DNA from: Verticillium longisporum
Taxonomy: Eukaryota; Ascomycota; Sordariomycetes; Glomerellales; Plectosphaerellaceae
Direction of reading: 5' to 3'
Assembly: GCA_019188255.1 (NCBI GenBank)
Contig: JAETXT010000006.1
Coordinates: 2,666,001 to 2,730,000, forward strand
Length of the DNA stretch: 64,000 bases
Shown piece by piece: positions 46,030 through 56,900 of the stretch. Under the pieces are notes generated by a model, which had not been told where the DNA came from, ran no database searches, and was given only the letters and a program-made list of their open reading frames with translations. The translations under genes and the position numbers were made by a program. Positions within the stretch are counted from its first letter, which is position 1. The number at the start of each line of letters is the position of its first letter.

Positions 46030-48129
46030 TTAGGCACCCAGCGACTGGCGCTTCTTCTTCTGCTTCTTCTCCTTCTTCGGCGTCGCCTCCTCGGCGTCCT
46101 CGTGTTTCCTCTTCTTCTTGCCCTCCGCATCAGACTTGGAGGGGGTCTCGCCGGCCTTCTCCTCAGCCTTGCGGAGCTTCTTCAGCTCCTTCTTGCTGAA
46201 CACAACTGGCTGGCCGTCGGGGCCGAGCTCGACATCGCCGCGCTCGAACTTGCGCTTGAACTTGGTGACGCTGATACCGGCAGCCGCGGCGTGACGCTCG
46301 GCCCCCCGGCGGCCAGCCAGGTGGTGACCTTGACAGGGGTAGCAGCAGCACGCTTGGCGTCCTGCTCGGCCTTCTTCACCCTCCTCTCCTCGCGCTCCTT
46401 GCGACGGGCCTTCTGGGCCTTACGCTCAGCCTTGTCGGAAGGCTTCTCGCCGTCCGTGTCGTCTGAGACGGAACCAATGCTGGGAGAGCCAGGGGCGTCC
46501 TCCATGTCGTCATCCGAGTCCTCGGCCTCGCTGTCGGCATCCTTCATCTCGACCTCCTGGATCAGAGCTTTCTTGGCCTTCTTGGCCTTCTTGTCGGCCT
46601 TGCCGTTGACCTCGGCACCGTCGACACCATCAGCGTCGGCGTTGTACTTCCTGACCTCGTTCAGGGTGAACTGAGCAGGGGCAGTGAGCGAGCCATCGGG
46701 GGCAATGTTGGCACCCTTGGGCAGAGGAGGCTTGCCCTCAAGCTTGCGGAGGAGGTTCTCGAGCTTGATGCGGCTGGTGAGGCCGAGCATGCCCCTCTCC
46801 TCCTCATCGGCATCTTCGCCATCAAAGTCGGCCAGGGCGTCGACACGAAGGCCGAGGGCCGTCTTGGCAGCGAGCGAACGGGCGATCTTGCCCTTGTTCT
46901 TGCCGGTAGCCTGACCAACGAGAGAAGAATGGTAGATGATACCGTACTTGGGCGTGTCGTGCTTGGTCTTGAGGGCGCGGAACAGAGCCTTCTCGGCACC
47001 GTAGATCTGGATGGTGGAACTAGGCGCCTTGGCAAGGCTGAGAATGGAACCAGCGTGGGCGATCAGGCGGGCACCGACGAGGGTGCCGACGAGGGCCGTC
47101 AGGTTGGGGGCAAGAGCGCGCATGCGAGTCTCGAGGTACGAGGACAGCTGAGTACGGTACTCAGAGTACGAGATGACCTGGCGGGCGAGGAGCTGGATGT
47201 TCTCGAGATCGTCGGGCGTGATTTCGGTACCCATGCTAATCTCAGCAGCGGTCTTGACCGGGGTCTCGAGCTCCTCAGGGAGGATGTCGGAAAGGTCGGC
47301 GTCAGCGAGATTCTCGCGCATGCCGACAAGGTCGACGAGACGGGCGTAGGCAAGGTTGTCGTTGAGGATCTTGGCCAGCTCAGGGAAGTGCCAGCCGTAC
47401 CACTCCTTGGTTCGCATGGCGTAGACGTTGAGCTCCTTGTCGAGATCATCGAGAAGCTTGATGGCCTGGACGACCATGGCATCGACCTTGTCGGCGGAGA
47501 ACTTGAGCTTGTGGCGAGAGATGGAGTGGGAAAGACCCAGAGCCATGCGGTCGACAGTCTCATCGGCGAGACCGGGAATCAGGGAAGAAAGGTTCTCGCG
47601 AACGGCGCGGAAAAGGTCCAGGGTGGCAGCGTCGGAAACCGCCTTGATGTCGAGGTCGGGGAGCTTGCCAATGGCAGCACCGAGCTTGACATCGGCGACG
47701 GCCAGCGAAGCCTTCTTCTCGTCCTTGATCTCGTTGAGAAGGTTGGCCAGCATCGGGGGAACGCGGCCCTCGCGGAGTCCACTGGCTTCCTCAACGGCAA
47801 TGGCGGAGCTGTCGAACTTGACAAAAGACTTGAGCTTGAGCCTGAATTCAGTCAGTAAATGTTGTCTAGACACGCACGCGACCCTTGAACTACACCGCAC
47901 AATTGCAGTCTTCAATCCAAATCCGCCGCCGTCGAAGTCCCGAGTCACTCACATGTCATTGATCTGCTCGGAAGAGGTAGGACCGGAAGTAAGCTCCTCG
48001 CGCTTCAGAAGCTTCTTGTCGGCAGCCTTGAACAGGCCGTAGCTATGCAGACGTTAGCGACCACGCATCCAGCTCGATGTTGAATGAAACGCACCCCGCA
48101 GGCGTCTCAGCGAGAACGAAGAGGGACAT
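46030..48129 (-). CDS. NOP58: Box C/D snoRNP core protein NOP58 (one-base frame break)
   Basis: Nucleolar scaffold of box C/D snoRNPs, which guide 2'-O-methylation and pre-rRNA processing. Exons on the minus strand: 48129-48095, 48042-47953, 47841-46030; 645 residues after repair. N-terminal NOP5NT ([20 protein letters not shown]), NOSIC/coiled-coil ([31 protein letters not shown]), and the Nop domain ([73 protein letters not shown]). The C-terminus is acidic then Lys-rich, ending [15 protein letters not shown]. The frame fails at the C run 46302-46307 (G run in the gene); one more base restores [19 protein letters not shown] and the KKE tail. Head to head with VMA6. Confidence 0.95.
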
Positions 48130-48606
48130 GATGACTGTTTTAGAGTCCGATACTCTTCTGACACAGTCTGTGGGTGGGATCCTCCGCTCTTCTCACGAAT
48201 GTTGCTTGTCGTGGGAAGGAGATCGCTTGTAGCGGATTGTGGTGGTTGGAAATTTTTCAAGGTCGAGCTCCTCCAATTTTTTTTTTTGCTTTCTGCAGCC
48301 TTTGCTCCAGCCCCACACCCAATTGGAAAACGAGTGGAGACACAAGCTCCAATGCAGAACGGTGACCGTATAAACAGTTCTTCCGACGTAGCTGAACCTT
48401 GCATGGAACAGTGGAGCTACGTGACATGGTCCGTGCCACTCCATGCCTACCAGCCTGTGATCCAGTGATGAGGGAACTTGGTCGCCTGGAAGCTTTGCTG
48501 GTGCAGGCTCAACAGCATCATCGCATCTCTTGACGGCGAAATTCCGACCTTGGAACTTCCAACGACTACAATCTCGCCTACTTACTGTCTGTCAGTCCGC
48601 TTCGCA
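48130..48606. promoter_or_regulatory. Divergent promoter region between NOP58 and VMA6
   Basis: 477 bp between two start codons pointing apart. A CCAATTTTTTTTTT tract lies near 48269-48287 on the NOP58 side. No specific site assigned. Confidence 0.5.
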
Positions 48607-49858
48607 ATGGAGGGGCTTCTGTTCAACGTGAACAACGGGTAGGACCTGACCGATGCACCGTTTATCGTCCGTCCAGCTAACTTTCGTAGCTACATCGAGG
48701 GCATCGTTCGTGGATACAGGAACGGTCTGCTCACAGGATCCAACTACTCCAACCTGACACAATGCGAGACGATTGATGGTGCGCACAAACCCTCTGTATT
48801 AATAAGACTATCTCTAAGTCCAGTTAGATCTCAAGCTTCAGCTCGGCCCTGCCTACGGCGACTTTCTAGGCAACCTCCCTCCAAACCCCTCGACTTCGGC
48901 CCTCGCATCCAAGACGACAGACAAGCTTGTTTCCGAGTTCCGCTATGTGCGCGCGAATGCTGTCGGCGCGCTTGCGCAGTTCATGGACTACGTCACGTAC
49001 GGCTACATGATCGACAATGTTGCCCTTCTCATTACCGGCACTCTGCACGAGCGCGATACCCGTGAGCTGCTAGAACGTTGCCACCCCCTCGGATGGTTCG
49101 AGACGATGCCAGTCCTCTGCGTTGCCACCAACATTGAGGAGCTCTACAACAGCGTTTTAATTGAGACACCCCTCGCTGCCTACTTCAAGGGCAGTCTGAG
49201 CCACCAGGACCTTGACGAGCTCAATATTGAGATTGTTCGCAACACCCTGTACAAGAACTACCTCGAGGACTTCTATAATTTCGTCAACAGCCATCCCGAG
49301 ATGAGCAATACGCCAACGTCGGAGATCATGTCAGAGATTCTTGAGTTCGAAGCTGATCGTCGTGCCATCAACATTACCCTCAACTCCTTCGGTACTGAGC
49401 TGTCCAAGGCTGATCGTAAGAAGCTCTACCCCAACTTCGGCAGACTCTATCCCGAAGGCACCCTGATGCTCTCGAGAGCGGATGACTTTGAGGGTGTGCG
49501 TCTGGCGGTGGACGGCCAGTCAGACTACAAAACCTTCTTCGACGCCGCCGGCCTAGGCGGAGGTGCATCAGGGCCCGGCAACATGGGTGGCGGCGCAAGC
49601 GGCGATGGCAAGAGCTTGGAGGACATGTTCTACCACAAGGAGATGCAAATCTCCAAGAACGCCTTCACGAGGCAGTTCTCATTCGCCATTGTGTACGCCT
49701 GGGTGAGACTCAGGGAACAGGTAAGCAGAACCACAATGGTTGACCCGTGCTGTCAATGGCTAACAGCTTGATAGGAAATCCGGAACATCACCTGGATTGC
49801 AGAGTGTATTGCCCAGAACCAGAAGGACCGAATTGGTAACTACATTAGCGTGTTCTGA
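48607..49858 (+). CDS. VMA6: V-type proton ATPase subunit d
   Basis: Peripheral V0 subunit that couples the rotor to the membrane ring of the vacuolar/endosomal proton pump. Exons 48607-48638, 48690-48778, 48828-49720, 49775-49858; 1098 nt, 365 residues, typical length. Diagnostic sequence: MEGLLFNVNNGYIEGIVRGY across exons 1-2, LTGSNYSNLTQCETIDDLKL across exons 2-3, YGDFLGNLPPNPS, EFRYVRANAVGALAQFMDYV, TYGYMIDNVALLITGTLHER, CHPLGWFETMPVLCVATNIE, EFEADRRAINITLNSFGTEL, and the end ECIAQNQKDRIGNYISVF. A Gly-rich loop (about 310-330) is a small fungal insertion. Convergent with uS15m, 195 bp between stops. Confidence 0.97.
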
Positions 49859-50053
49859 TCTAAATGTCTTGTTTTTCTCCCCAACTTCCTGTAGAATACC
49901 AACCACCATCTCGCAATCCCTCCAGCGGGGTCATCACGGCGCAAGGAGGCACCTAAGGTTAATGACGCGCAAAAGACCGGCATTGTTTCTGATCAGTATA
50001 CATAGTGTACATAGTGGACAATGACGAGTCTACACATCTCTAAACCTACAGTC

Positions 50054-51068
50054 TTACAGGCTGATCTGCTCCTTCCACGTAGCCGGAGAGAGTCCCAACG
50101 TCGCCAGGAGGTTGGTCCACCTCTCACTGCCCCTCTCCTTCTTCTCCATGTACCTCAGAAGCCTCTGCCGCCTGTGGCACAGCAGCCGCAGGTTCCTCTT
50201 GTTGTGGATGTCCTTGTAGCCCCTGTTCTGGTTGAGCTCCTGCGAAAGCTTCCTAATCTTGACGGTCAGGATGGCAATTTGCACTTCCGAACTGCCCGTG
50301 TCAGGGCCGGCGCGGATGGGTGCGGCCTCCTGCGTAGCGTGAATGGAGGCGGGCTTCTGCTTGAGCACTTCATCCGTGTTGTGGCGGCCGAATGTCTCAA
50401 TGCACCTTCGGATGTTGACGTGCTTCCGCATCTTGGAGTTGGAGTTGTTCATGGGGGTGGTGCGGCTCTTTGCCTCGACAGCACCCTTTGGCTGTGTTTG
50501 TTCTGCCTCTCGGCCTCCCGTTCTGTGGCCGGGTCGACGAGGTCGCGAATCTCGCTGCGCAGGGGCTTGGACAAGGTGTAAGCGTGCTGAATGGCGCTTT
50601 CGATTTCGTCGCGGGTGACCAGGTGGTTCTGGATGTGACGTGACGTCGGCAGAGCGTACGGCTCGGAAATGTAGTTGCCGTCCTCATCCTTGGGTGGTGT
50701 GGACTTCTCGGCCTGACCAGCGGAATCGAAAGACTCGACAAAGGGCGTTGGGATGCCGTGGACGGGGTCACCCCATGTGGCATCCCTCGCAGCCTTGATC
50801 TCCTGTTGCCTCTTGACGTTGGCTGCTTTTCGCTGCTGTGACTGCTGCCATCGGTAGGGGTCGGCACGCTGTCGCTTCTTGGCCTCCTTGTAGGAGATGC
50901 TGGCTGTCTGGATAACAGGGAGAAAGCTTGGAGTTATCGACCTCGTCGCTGCTGGACGCAGACATACTGGGACGCCGCTGTCAGTCGATGCCGGTATAAT
51001 CGGTCTCTTGAGGAGCACCTACAGCTGAAGGAGCTTAGCCTTTGCAGGCATTGAACATTGGGAGGCAT
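50054..51068 (-). CDS. MRPS28: Mitochondrial small-subunit ribosomal protein uS15m (one-base frame break)
   Basis: Exons 51068-51023 and 50948-50054, intron 74 nt; about 313 residues after repair. The start at 51068 (GCCATGC) gives MPPNVQCLQRLSSFS, an Arg/Ser-rich mitochondrial presequence, joined to STRSITPSFLPVIQTASISY and KEAKKRQRADPYRW. The S15 domain is C-terminal: SSEVQIAILTVKIRKLSQEL, DIHNKRNLRLLCHRRQRLL, RYMEKKERGSERWTNLLATL; the H..R..L and RR..LL pattern is the rRNA-binding signature. The frame fails at the G run 50453-50457 (C run in the gene), exactly between AAPP and MNNSNSKMRKHVNIRRC; one more C makes it continuous. Without repair, the S15 part would seem a separate 132-residue ORF starting at 50452. 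Divergent from RPS0, 397 bp apart. Confidence 0.9.
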
Positions 51069-51465
51069 GGCGTATATTGCTAGGATGGCACGCCTCTGGC
51101 TTCGACAACCCGATCTCCATACATCGCGGGTCAAGTCGCCAAAATTTCCAGCGCATCTGCTCAGGCGACAGCACGGAGCACGCTAAACCGGATGTGGACA
51201 GTCCACTGCGGTCACGTGCATTCTGCTTAGCACACCAGCCAAGGTACGTCCCATTTTTGCTCTAATGCCATCTGGGACTAGTGCGCGTGCACGTTCAGGG
51301 CAACAGCACCCACACACTTTTGCCGAATTTTGAAGCTCGTCGCGAACTTTCCCCCGGCCCTGTAGCCAAACCTCCACGAAAAATCCGCGCCCTCGCAGAT
51401 CTTCCTTTCCTTCCCCCTCATCATCCCTCCAGCTCCTCGAAGGAAGAACGACAACTGCAGTCAAG
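51069..51465. promoter_or_regulatory. Divergent promoter region between uS15m and RPS0
   Basis: 397 bp serving a mitochondrial and a cytosolic ribosomal protein gene. A CACGTG box lies at 51213-51218; a C/T-rich tract at 51400-51435 precedes the RPS0 start. Confidence 0.5.
51213..51218. promoter_or_regulatory. CACGTG box between uS15m and RPS0
   Basis: Context GGTCACGTGCAT; 145 bp from the uS15m start and 248 bp from the RPS0 start. Confidence 0.4.
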
Positions 51466-52462
51466 ATGGCTCCCACTAACCTCCCCTCGGTCTTCAACGC
51501 GACCAGCCAGGACATTGAGATGCTTCTCGCAGCTCAGGCCCACATTGGCAGCAAGAACATGCAGGTTCACATGGAGCCTTACCTCTGGAAGACTCGCCAG
51601 GACGGTGTCAATGTCATCAACGTCGGCAAGACCTGGTAAGGCGCACTCGAAAGAAAGACAAGTCAGGCGTCGGGGATTTTCCTAACAGTCCACCAGGGAG
51701 AAGATTGTCCTCGCCGCCCGCATCATCGCCGCCATCGACAACCCCGCCGACATTTGCGTCATCTCCGCCCGTCCCTACGGCCAGCGTGCCGTCCTGAAGT
51801 TCGCCCACCACACTGGTGCCGTCGCCATTGCCGGTCGCTTCACCCCCGGTTCCTTCACCAACTACATCACCCGCTCGTTCAAGGAGCCCCGTCTCATCAT
51901 CGTCACCGACCCCCGCACCGATGCCCAGGCTATCCGCGAGGCCAGCTACGTCAACATTCCCGTCATCGCCCTCTGCGACACCGACTCGCCCACCGAGTAC
52001 GTCGACGTTGCCATCCCCACCAACAACAAGGGTCGCCACTCCATCGGTCTCGTCTGGTGGATGCTCGCCCGTGAGGTCCTCCGCCTCCGCGGCACCATTT
52101 ACAACCGCGAGACCCCCTGGGAGGTCATGACCGATCTGTACTTCTGTATGTGCTCTCCGCTCCCCGCCTCTCTGTGTGTCTCATATTTCGCGCCCCGCTA
52201 ACACCCATATTCAGACCGCGACCCCGAGGCCGAGGCCGAGGACAAGGTCGAGGACGACAAGGTCGTCGGCGCCGAGGAGGAAGCCCCCGAGGCCACCAAC
52301 GACGAATGGGCTGCCGCCCCCGCCGGCTTCACCGGTGCCACCGGTAACTGGGACGGCACCACCGACGAGTGGGGTGCCACGAACACCGCTGCTCCCGCCG
52401 TCGCCCCCGCCGCCGGCTCCAGCACCGAGTGGGGTGGCGAGGCCACCAAGGCCGAGTGGTAA
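51466..52462 (+). CDS. RPS0: 40S ribosomal protein uS2 (RPSA/RPS0)
   Basis: Cytosolic small-subunit protein at the head-body junction, needed for 18S rRNA maturation. Exons 51466-51635, 51697-52145, 52215-52462; 867 nt, 288 residues. Family features: [40 protein letters not shown] across the first intron, [80 protein letters not shown]. The acidic C-terminus has repeated W/E motifs ([28 protein letters not shown]), as usual for this protein. Strong C-ending codon bias points to high expression. Confidence 0.98.
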
Positions 52463-53931
52463 ATCGTATATGCACCTTAGGAGCAATGCGCAACCGCTGC
52501 CGGGCGTAAGGAAAAACCGCCTGTCTGGGATTCATTCGGGCTGGCCACTTCTCTGGAGTCAGCTGTCTTTCTTCTTCGCAAACATGGGCACTCTCTAGCC
52601 CTTCGGAGGATACGAAGTAGGGAAAAAAGGTTTGGAGGGGAGGATATGTTAGGGAAAGGGTTCGGCTTGGAACGCGCTGATGAGGGAAAGATACTCGATC
52701 CGGACTCTTGGGTGGGTTCAGCCGAACCCGTTTTTAAGGGGCCAGTGGTGAGAGGGAAAGCCCTGTGTGTACCGACGTCAAAGGGGTGGAACTTGATCGT
52801 TTGCCCGCCCTTTCCTTTATGCTCTCCTTTGTACCTTGTTCCTCTCGTGCTCTCGGAGTATGGTGGTGAACTGTGATCTGTGGGAGACTTGGAACGGGCT
52901 ATCAAAACCGTGGGAAGACACCAAAAAAGATACCTTGCTCAAAGTGCAACACTATGACTTGACGTACGTGATCGTTTTGGCCAATGGATGTGGTATGACA
53001 GCGGTCGTTATAGAACTTCTCGGCTGAATGCGGCCAGTGTGTACTTTTGAGCCGACTTCACGGGCTCAAGGAACCCATCAGGCGAGCTTATGTACATCGG
53101 GGCGAGGTATATGAAGACAAGTGTAGCAAACAGCACAATGAAGCGCGTTTCCTTCACCAGGGAGCCAAATGGGCTTGTCTTCCGCATCCCCGTGTCACGT
53201 TGCTGAGAGCGCCAGTCTTTGACATGAGAAGACGTACACATGTATATGTTCACCTTGATGCAGATCCAAACCCGTCCAAGCTTGCACGGCATATAGGACT
53301 GAGTGAATCAATGCAAATCACAGGAATTGATGATGATATTGCGTGCAAGTCTCTTATGATGGTATCATTCCCCATCCACCCTGCTTATGGCAACGATGTC
53401 AACGTCGTCGCTCTGAAGCATCAATACTCTCTGCAACTCTGAATGCGACCCTGGTCGCTCGCTCACGAAAAGAAACGTCATGGGGTATCGACTTTGTTCC
53501 TTCCCTGCCCTCCCGTCCCATCCTCAATGTGCGGTTTAAACGCGCCGATTATGTGTACAAGAATATAAAAACAGCAAGCCAGTCGCGAACGCCATCGCGA
53601 CGGCTAGTGAGTCATCGAATCATTGATGCCTGTGCCGCTTCTCGCCTGTGTGGGACGAGAATTCGCTGCAATCCAAGGAAACGTGTATGTGGAAGGAGTG
53701 TTATGTATAGGTCGGACCGGATGTAAGCCTCTGGGGCAAAAGTGGATTAGGTGTACAGTATGCGCGTGCGGGATTGTGTCTATGTCGAGAGAAGTAGAAT
53801 GTGGTGAACATTTACAGAAGAACGCGGATCTGCGGTCGGAGTCAGGCTTCCAGCCTTGGCTGGTAGGTAGGTAAGTTTATCCTTCCTGTCGTGGAGCAAG
53901 GTAACTGCATGAGTAGGCAAGGCACGCTGGC
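52463..53931. other. Intergenic with one weak candidate ORF
   Basis: 1.5 kb between the RPS0 and LTE1 stops. A minus-strand ORF at 53008-53241 has one good membrane helix (separate entry). Otherwise nothing recognised. Confidence 0.4.
53008..53241 (-). CDS. Candidate small single-span membrane protein
   Basis: 77 codons from ATG at 53241, or 59 from ATG at 53187. It has a basic start (MRKTSPFGSLVKETR), one hydrophobic span (FIVLFATLVFIYLAPMYI) and a polar tail (SSPDGFLEPVKSAQKY). Third positions lean to C/G (TTC, GTC, TAC, CTC, AAG), which favours coding, but the length is short, no family is recognised and splicing is unknown. Confidence 0.3.
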   Translation of the reverse strand: MCTSSHVKDWRSQQRDTGMRKTSPFGSLVKETRFIVLFATLVFIYLAPMYISSPDGFLEPVKSAQKYTLAAFSREVL

Positions 53932-56900
53932 TCATTCCAAGCTCTCCGAATGTCTTCGGATCTCCTCATCAGTCAATGCGCCCATCCAAAGACATCGCTC
54001 AGTGATGCCCTCGACGGGCTGAAATTGATAGAGAGTGCTGGCCTCGAGTAGCCTGAGAAGAGTCTTGACGATGGTGGCTGCATACCGGCATCGCCCAAAA
54101 TTGACCAGAGGAGCTGTAGTAGGTGAACTGGCGATTTCGGACGGACGCTGCGCGTTGAAAAGGAGGTCGTGTGTATATATGCCGACGAAAGGAATACATC
54201 CCGAGTCGGAACCGCCTTCCATCTCAGCCCGTAGATTGTGAAAGTTGCGGGTTGGCGAGACTAGTAATTCCAGTTCCTGAAGCGTTTGCATATCCCGACG
54301 TGGCACCATGGCCCACGTCTTGGAAAGCCTGGCAACCTCCTGACTTGTCAGGGCAATGGCAATTTGACTCATGGTCGCAAAGTTGCGGAAGCGGTGGCAG
54401 TGGGCTGCCAGGTGAATGAACTTGATGATGCACCGAGCTCGCTCCTCAATGTTCTGGGTGAGAACAATCTCGCTGCAGGCCCACTTGACCATGATGTTGA
54501 ACCTGGCAATGACGACCTCGACGCCGTGGGCATCGGTGTTACGCAAGAAGTCAACCCATGAGCGGGAGTCGTTATTAGTTGCATTCTTCCAGCCCATCTC
54601 GATGAGTTCTTTCCAGTCAATCTCGTTGAGTGCGTCCTTTTCGATCAGTGTGAACTGTTGTGCGAGAATTTCCGAGTCAAAGGCCAGGATGAAAGGTAGA
54701 TGAACCGAAAACTTCCTAGAGAATCTGTCGCTTGCGACACTGGCATCGACATGAGATGCCACGTCATCTGAGGCGTTCCGAGCGTCTTCCGGATATTGAG
54801 CCGCCGTAGGCGTTGTATCGGGCGTCGGCGGCAGTGGTAAAGGCTTAGAGGACCACAACTGGTGCTCGTGAAGCTGAGGGACCTTGGCGGTCTCTGGAGA
54901 CATTTGGAGAGCCTGGGCCAAGGTCATGGGCGGCGACGGAAGCTGACTCTCGCGATCCGAACCCGAGTCAGCCAAAGGATGGGTTGGCATTCGCTTGATG
55001 ACGGACGTGCTGCGGCCCATCGGAGGAAAGCTACCCTCTCCGTCAAAGTCGTCCGAGTTGATGACCTCTAGCGACATTTCAGAGGAGAGATCGGTTCCGT
55101 CGTCTTCGCTTTCCAAGTCCAGGTAAGATTGGTCTTTGCTTGGACGGTGCCTTGCGTTCTCGGACTGGACTCCATCCATACTGCGGGTCTTCTCAATAAA
55201 CTCGTATGACGGGTGCTGAGAGTCACAGAGTGGCGATGGCCGAGGCGTCGTGGCAGGAGATGCCTCGCCGGGATCGACAAGTATGGACCTTCCCCTCCAC
55301 TCCTCCGTGCCAGTCTTGCTCCTCCCGTCATCTGTGAGCCCGCGCTCAAGTAATGGAATCGACGAATACGAAGCTCCTGACTTGTCCGAGAGGAATGACT
55401 TTGCATCCGTGTGCGCTCGCCTCCGTGGAACATGGAGGGTGATCGGGCCGCTTGGAGAAGACAAGTCATCAACGTAGTGATAGGCTTTGGTAGAGCCTAC
55501 CCCATCACCAAGATGCAAATGCTCGGGTCCCTGCTTCTCGATCATGTCTGAACCGCCAAACGCCCCGTCAAGGTGAGCAGGAATCGTCTTAGGTGTATTG
55601 GTGGGCTCCATCGACAACTTGAACTGCTTTTTCTCGTATTTGCCCTCAAGTTTGGCTAACGCAGACTCGACACCGCCGTCGTCATTAGCGTCATCAGGAA
55701 TTTGTGCAAGCTTTTGAGCTTCTGCCTCAAAGGACGGCCGCATGACTGGCTTGGACGAATGAGTGCTGAACAGAGAAAGGTCGCGCTTAGGTGGTTGCTC
55801 CGCCATGACACCGAGCGAGAAAGTATTGACATGCTCTGGTGAAAACTGGCTCGAAGCAACATCGACAAAAGCACTAGAATCTTGCTCAGGGCTTCGCAAG
55901 TACGAGCTGCGGATCGACTCAGAGTAGGTTGTTAGCGAACCAACGGACCGCGTCCTGTGTAGTGGCAAATTATCCAGTTGCCCCGTGTTGGTGGCAGCTC
56001 GCAAATCGCCCCCACGCTTACGTCGCAGTACGCGGAGAGGTTGCGGGAGAGCCTCTAAATCATCGTCTGCTATGGAGCGTTCTTCAGAATAAGTCGTTGC
56101 ATCAAAACTCCTGACAGTCGACGGGGGTAGGTAGTCACTCCGGAATGATGTGTTTCCTTGATGGAGGATAGAATTCAGGGACTGGTTCGTCTTGCTAGAC
56201 ATTTGTCGCCAGTGCGCAGAGCCAGAGAGTGGTGGTCTGGCGTGGCCAGTGATGCCGGTCCAAGGTCTGTTGGATTCTGAGGAGGGTCTCGGCACGTCGC
56301 TGGAGGGCCGGCCGGTGTCCACGGATGGCTTAGCACCGTGCTCCCCACGACCCAGTGTGGCAAGGTCAGGAACGAATGGAGGCAGGTTGTCAGACGAGAG
56401 CGACGGCCGGATGGCATGTCGATTGAGAGTCCTTGACGATCTTCGCGGCGTTCCCAATTCATCTGCTGGTGGCGTATTAGGAGGCGTAGGATCGGCATTC
56501 GTCGGGAGCAAGTTGTCAACAAAGTCGATCTCGGAATGGCCCACAGAGTCATGTATGCTGGGTCTCAGGCCACGCAGTAAGGGAAGCGGAAGGGGTATAC
56601 CGAAGGGAAGCGTATCGTCGACGATAACGATGGATTTGCTGCCGGTTGTGATGCCTGTGTCGCTCATGGGTCGCAAGTGGTCGTCTATGATTGGATTGGC
56701 CATCGAGGGGCTACCCAGGAGTGTCTCTACATGCGCAGCTGAGTATTCCAGCATTTCGTCTGGGATAGCGCTATGCAAAGGGAGGTCAGCCGGGAGGCGC
56801 AGCGCCAGGTCGCGCTGCTCAGCTTCGGCAGCAGCATCTTCTCGGACAGCCTTTTTGAAATCTTCCGCAATTTCAGCACCGAGTAGGTCAATTCGAACGG

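Noticed and set aside
46929..47858. 309-codon plus-strand ORF
   Set aside because: Antisense shadow of NOP58.
50054..50452. Separate 132-residue S15 gene starting at 50452
   Set aside because: The Met is created by the frame break; the preceding ORF supplies the mitochondrial N-terminus and abuts it exactly at a five-base run.
11833..50457. Programmed ribosomal frameshifting at C/G runs
   Set aside because: The sites share a run of C/G but no common slippery heptamer or visible downstream structure, and they fall in unrelated genes whose homologues need no recoding. Homopolymer under-calling explains all at once.
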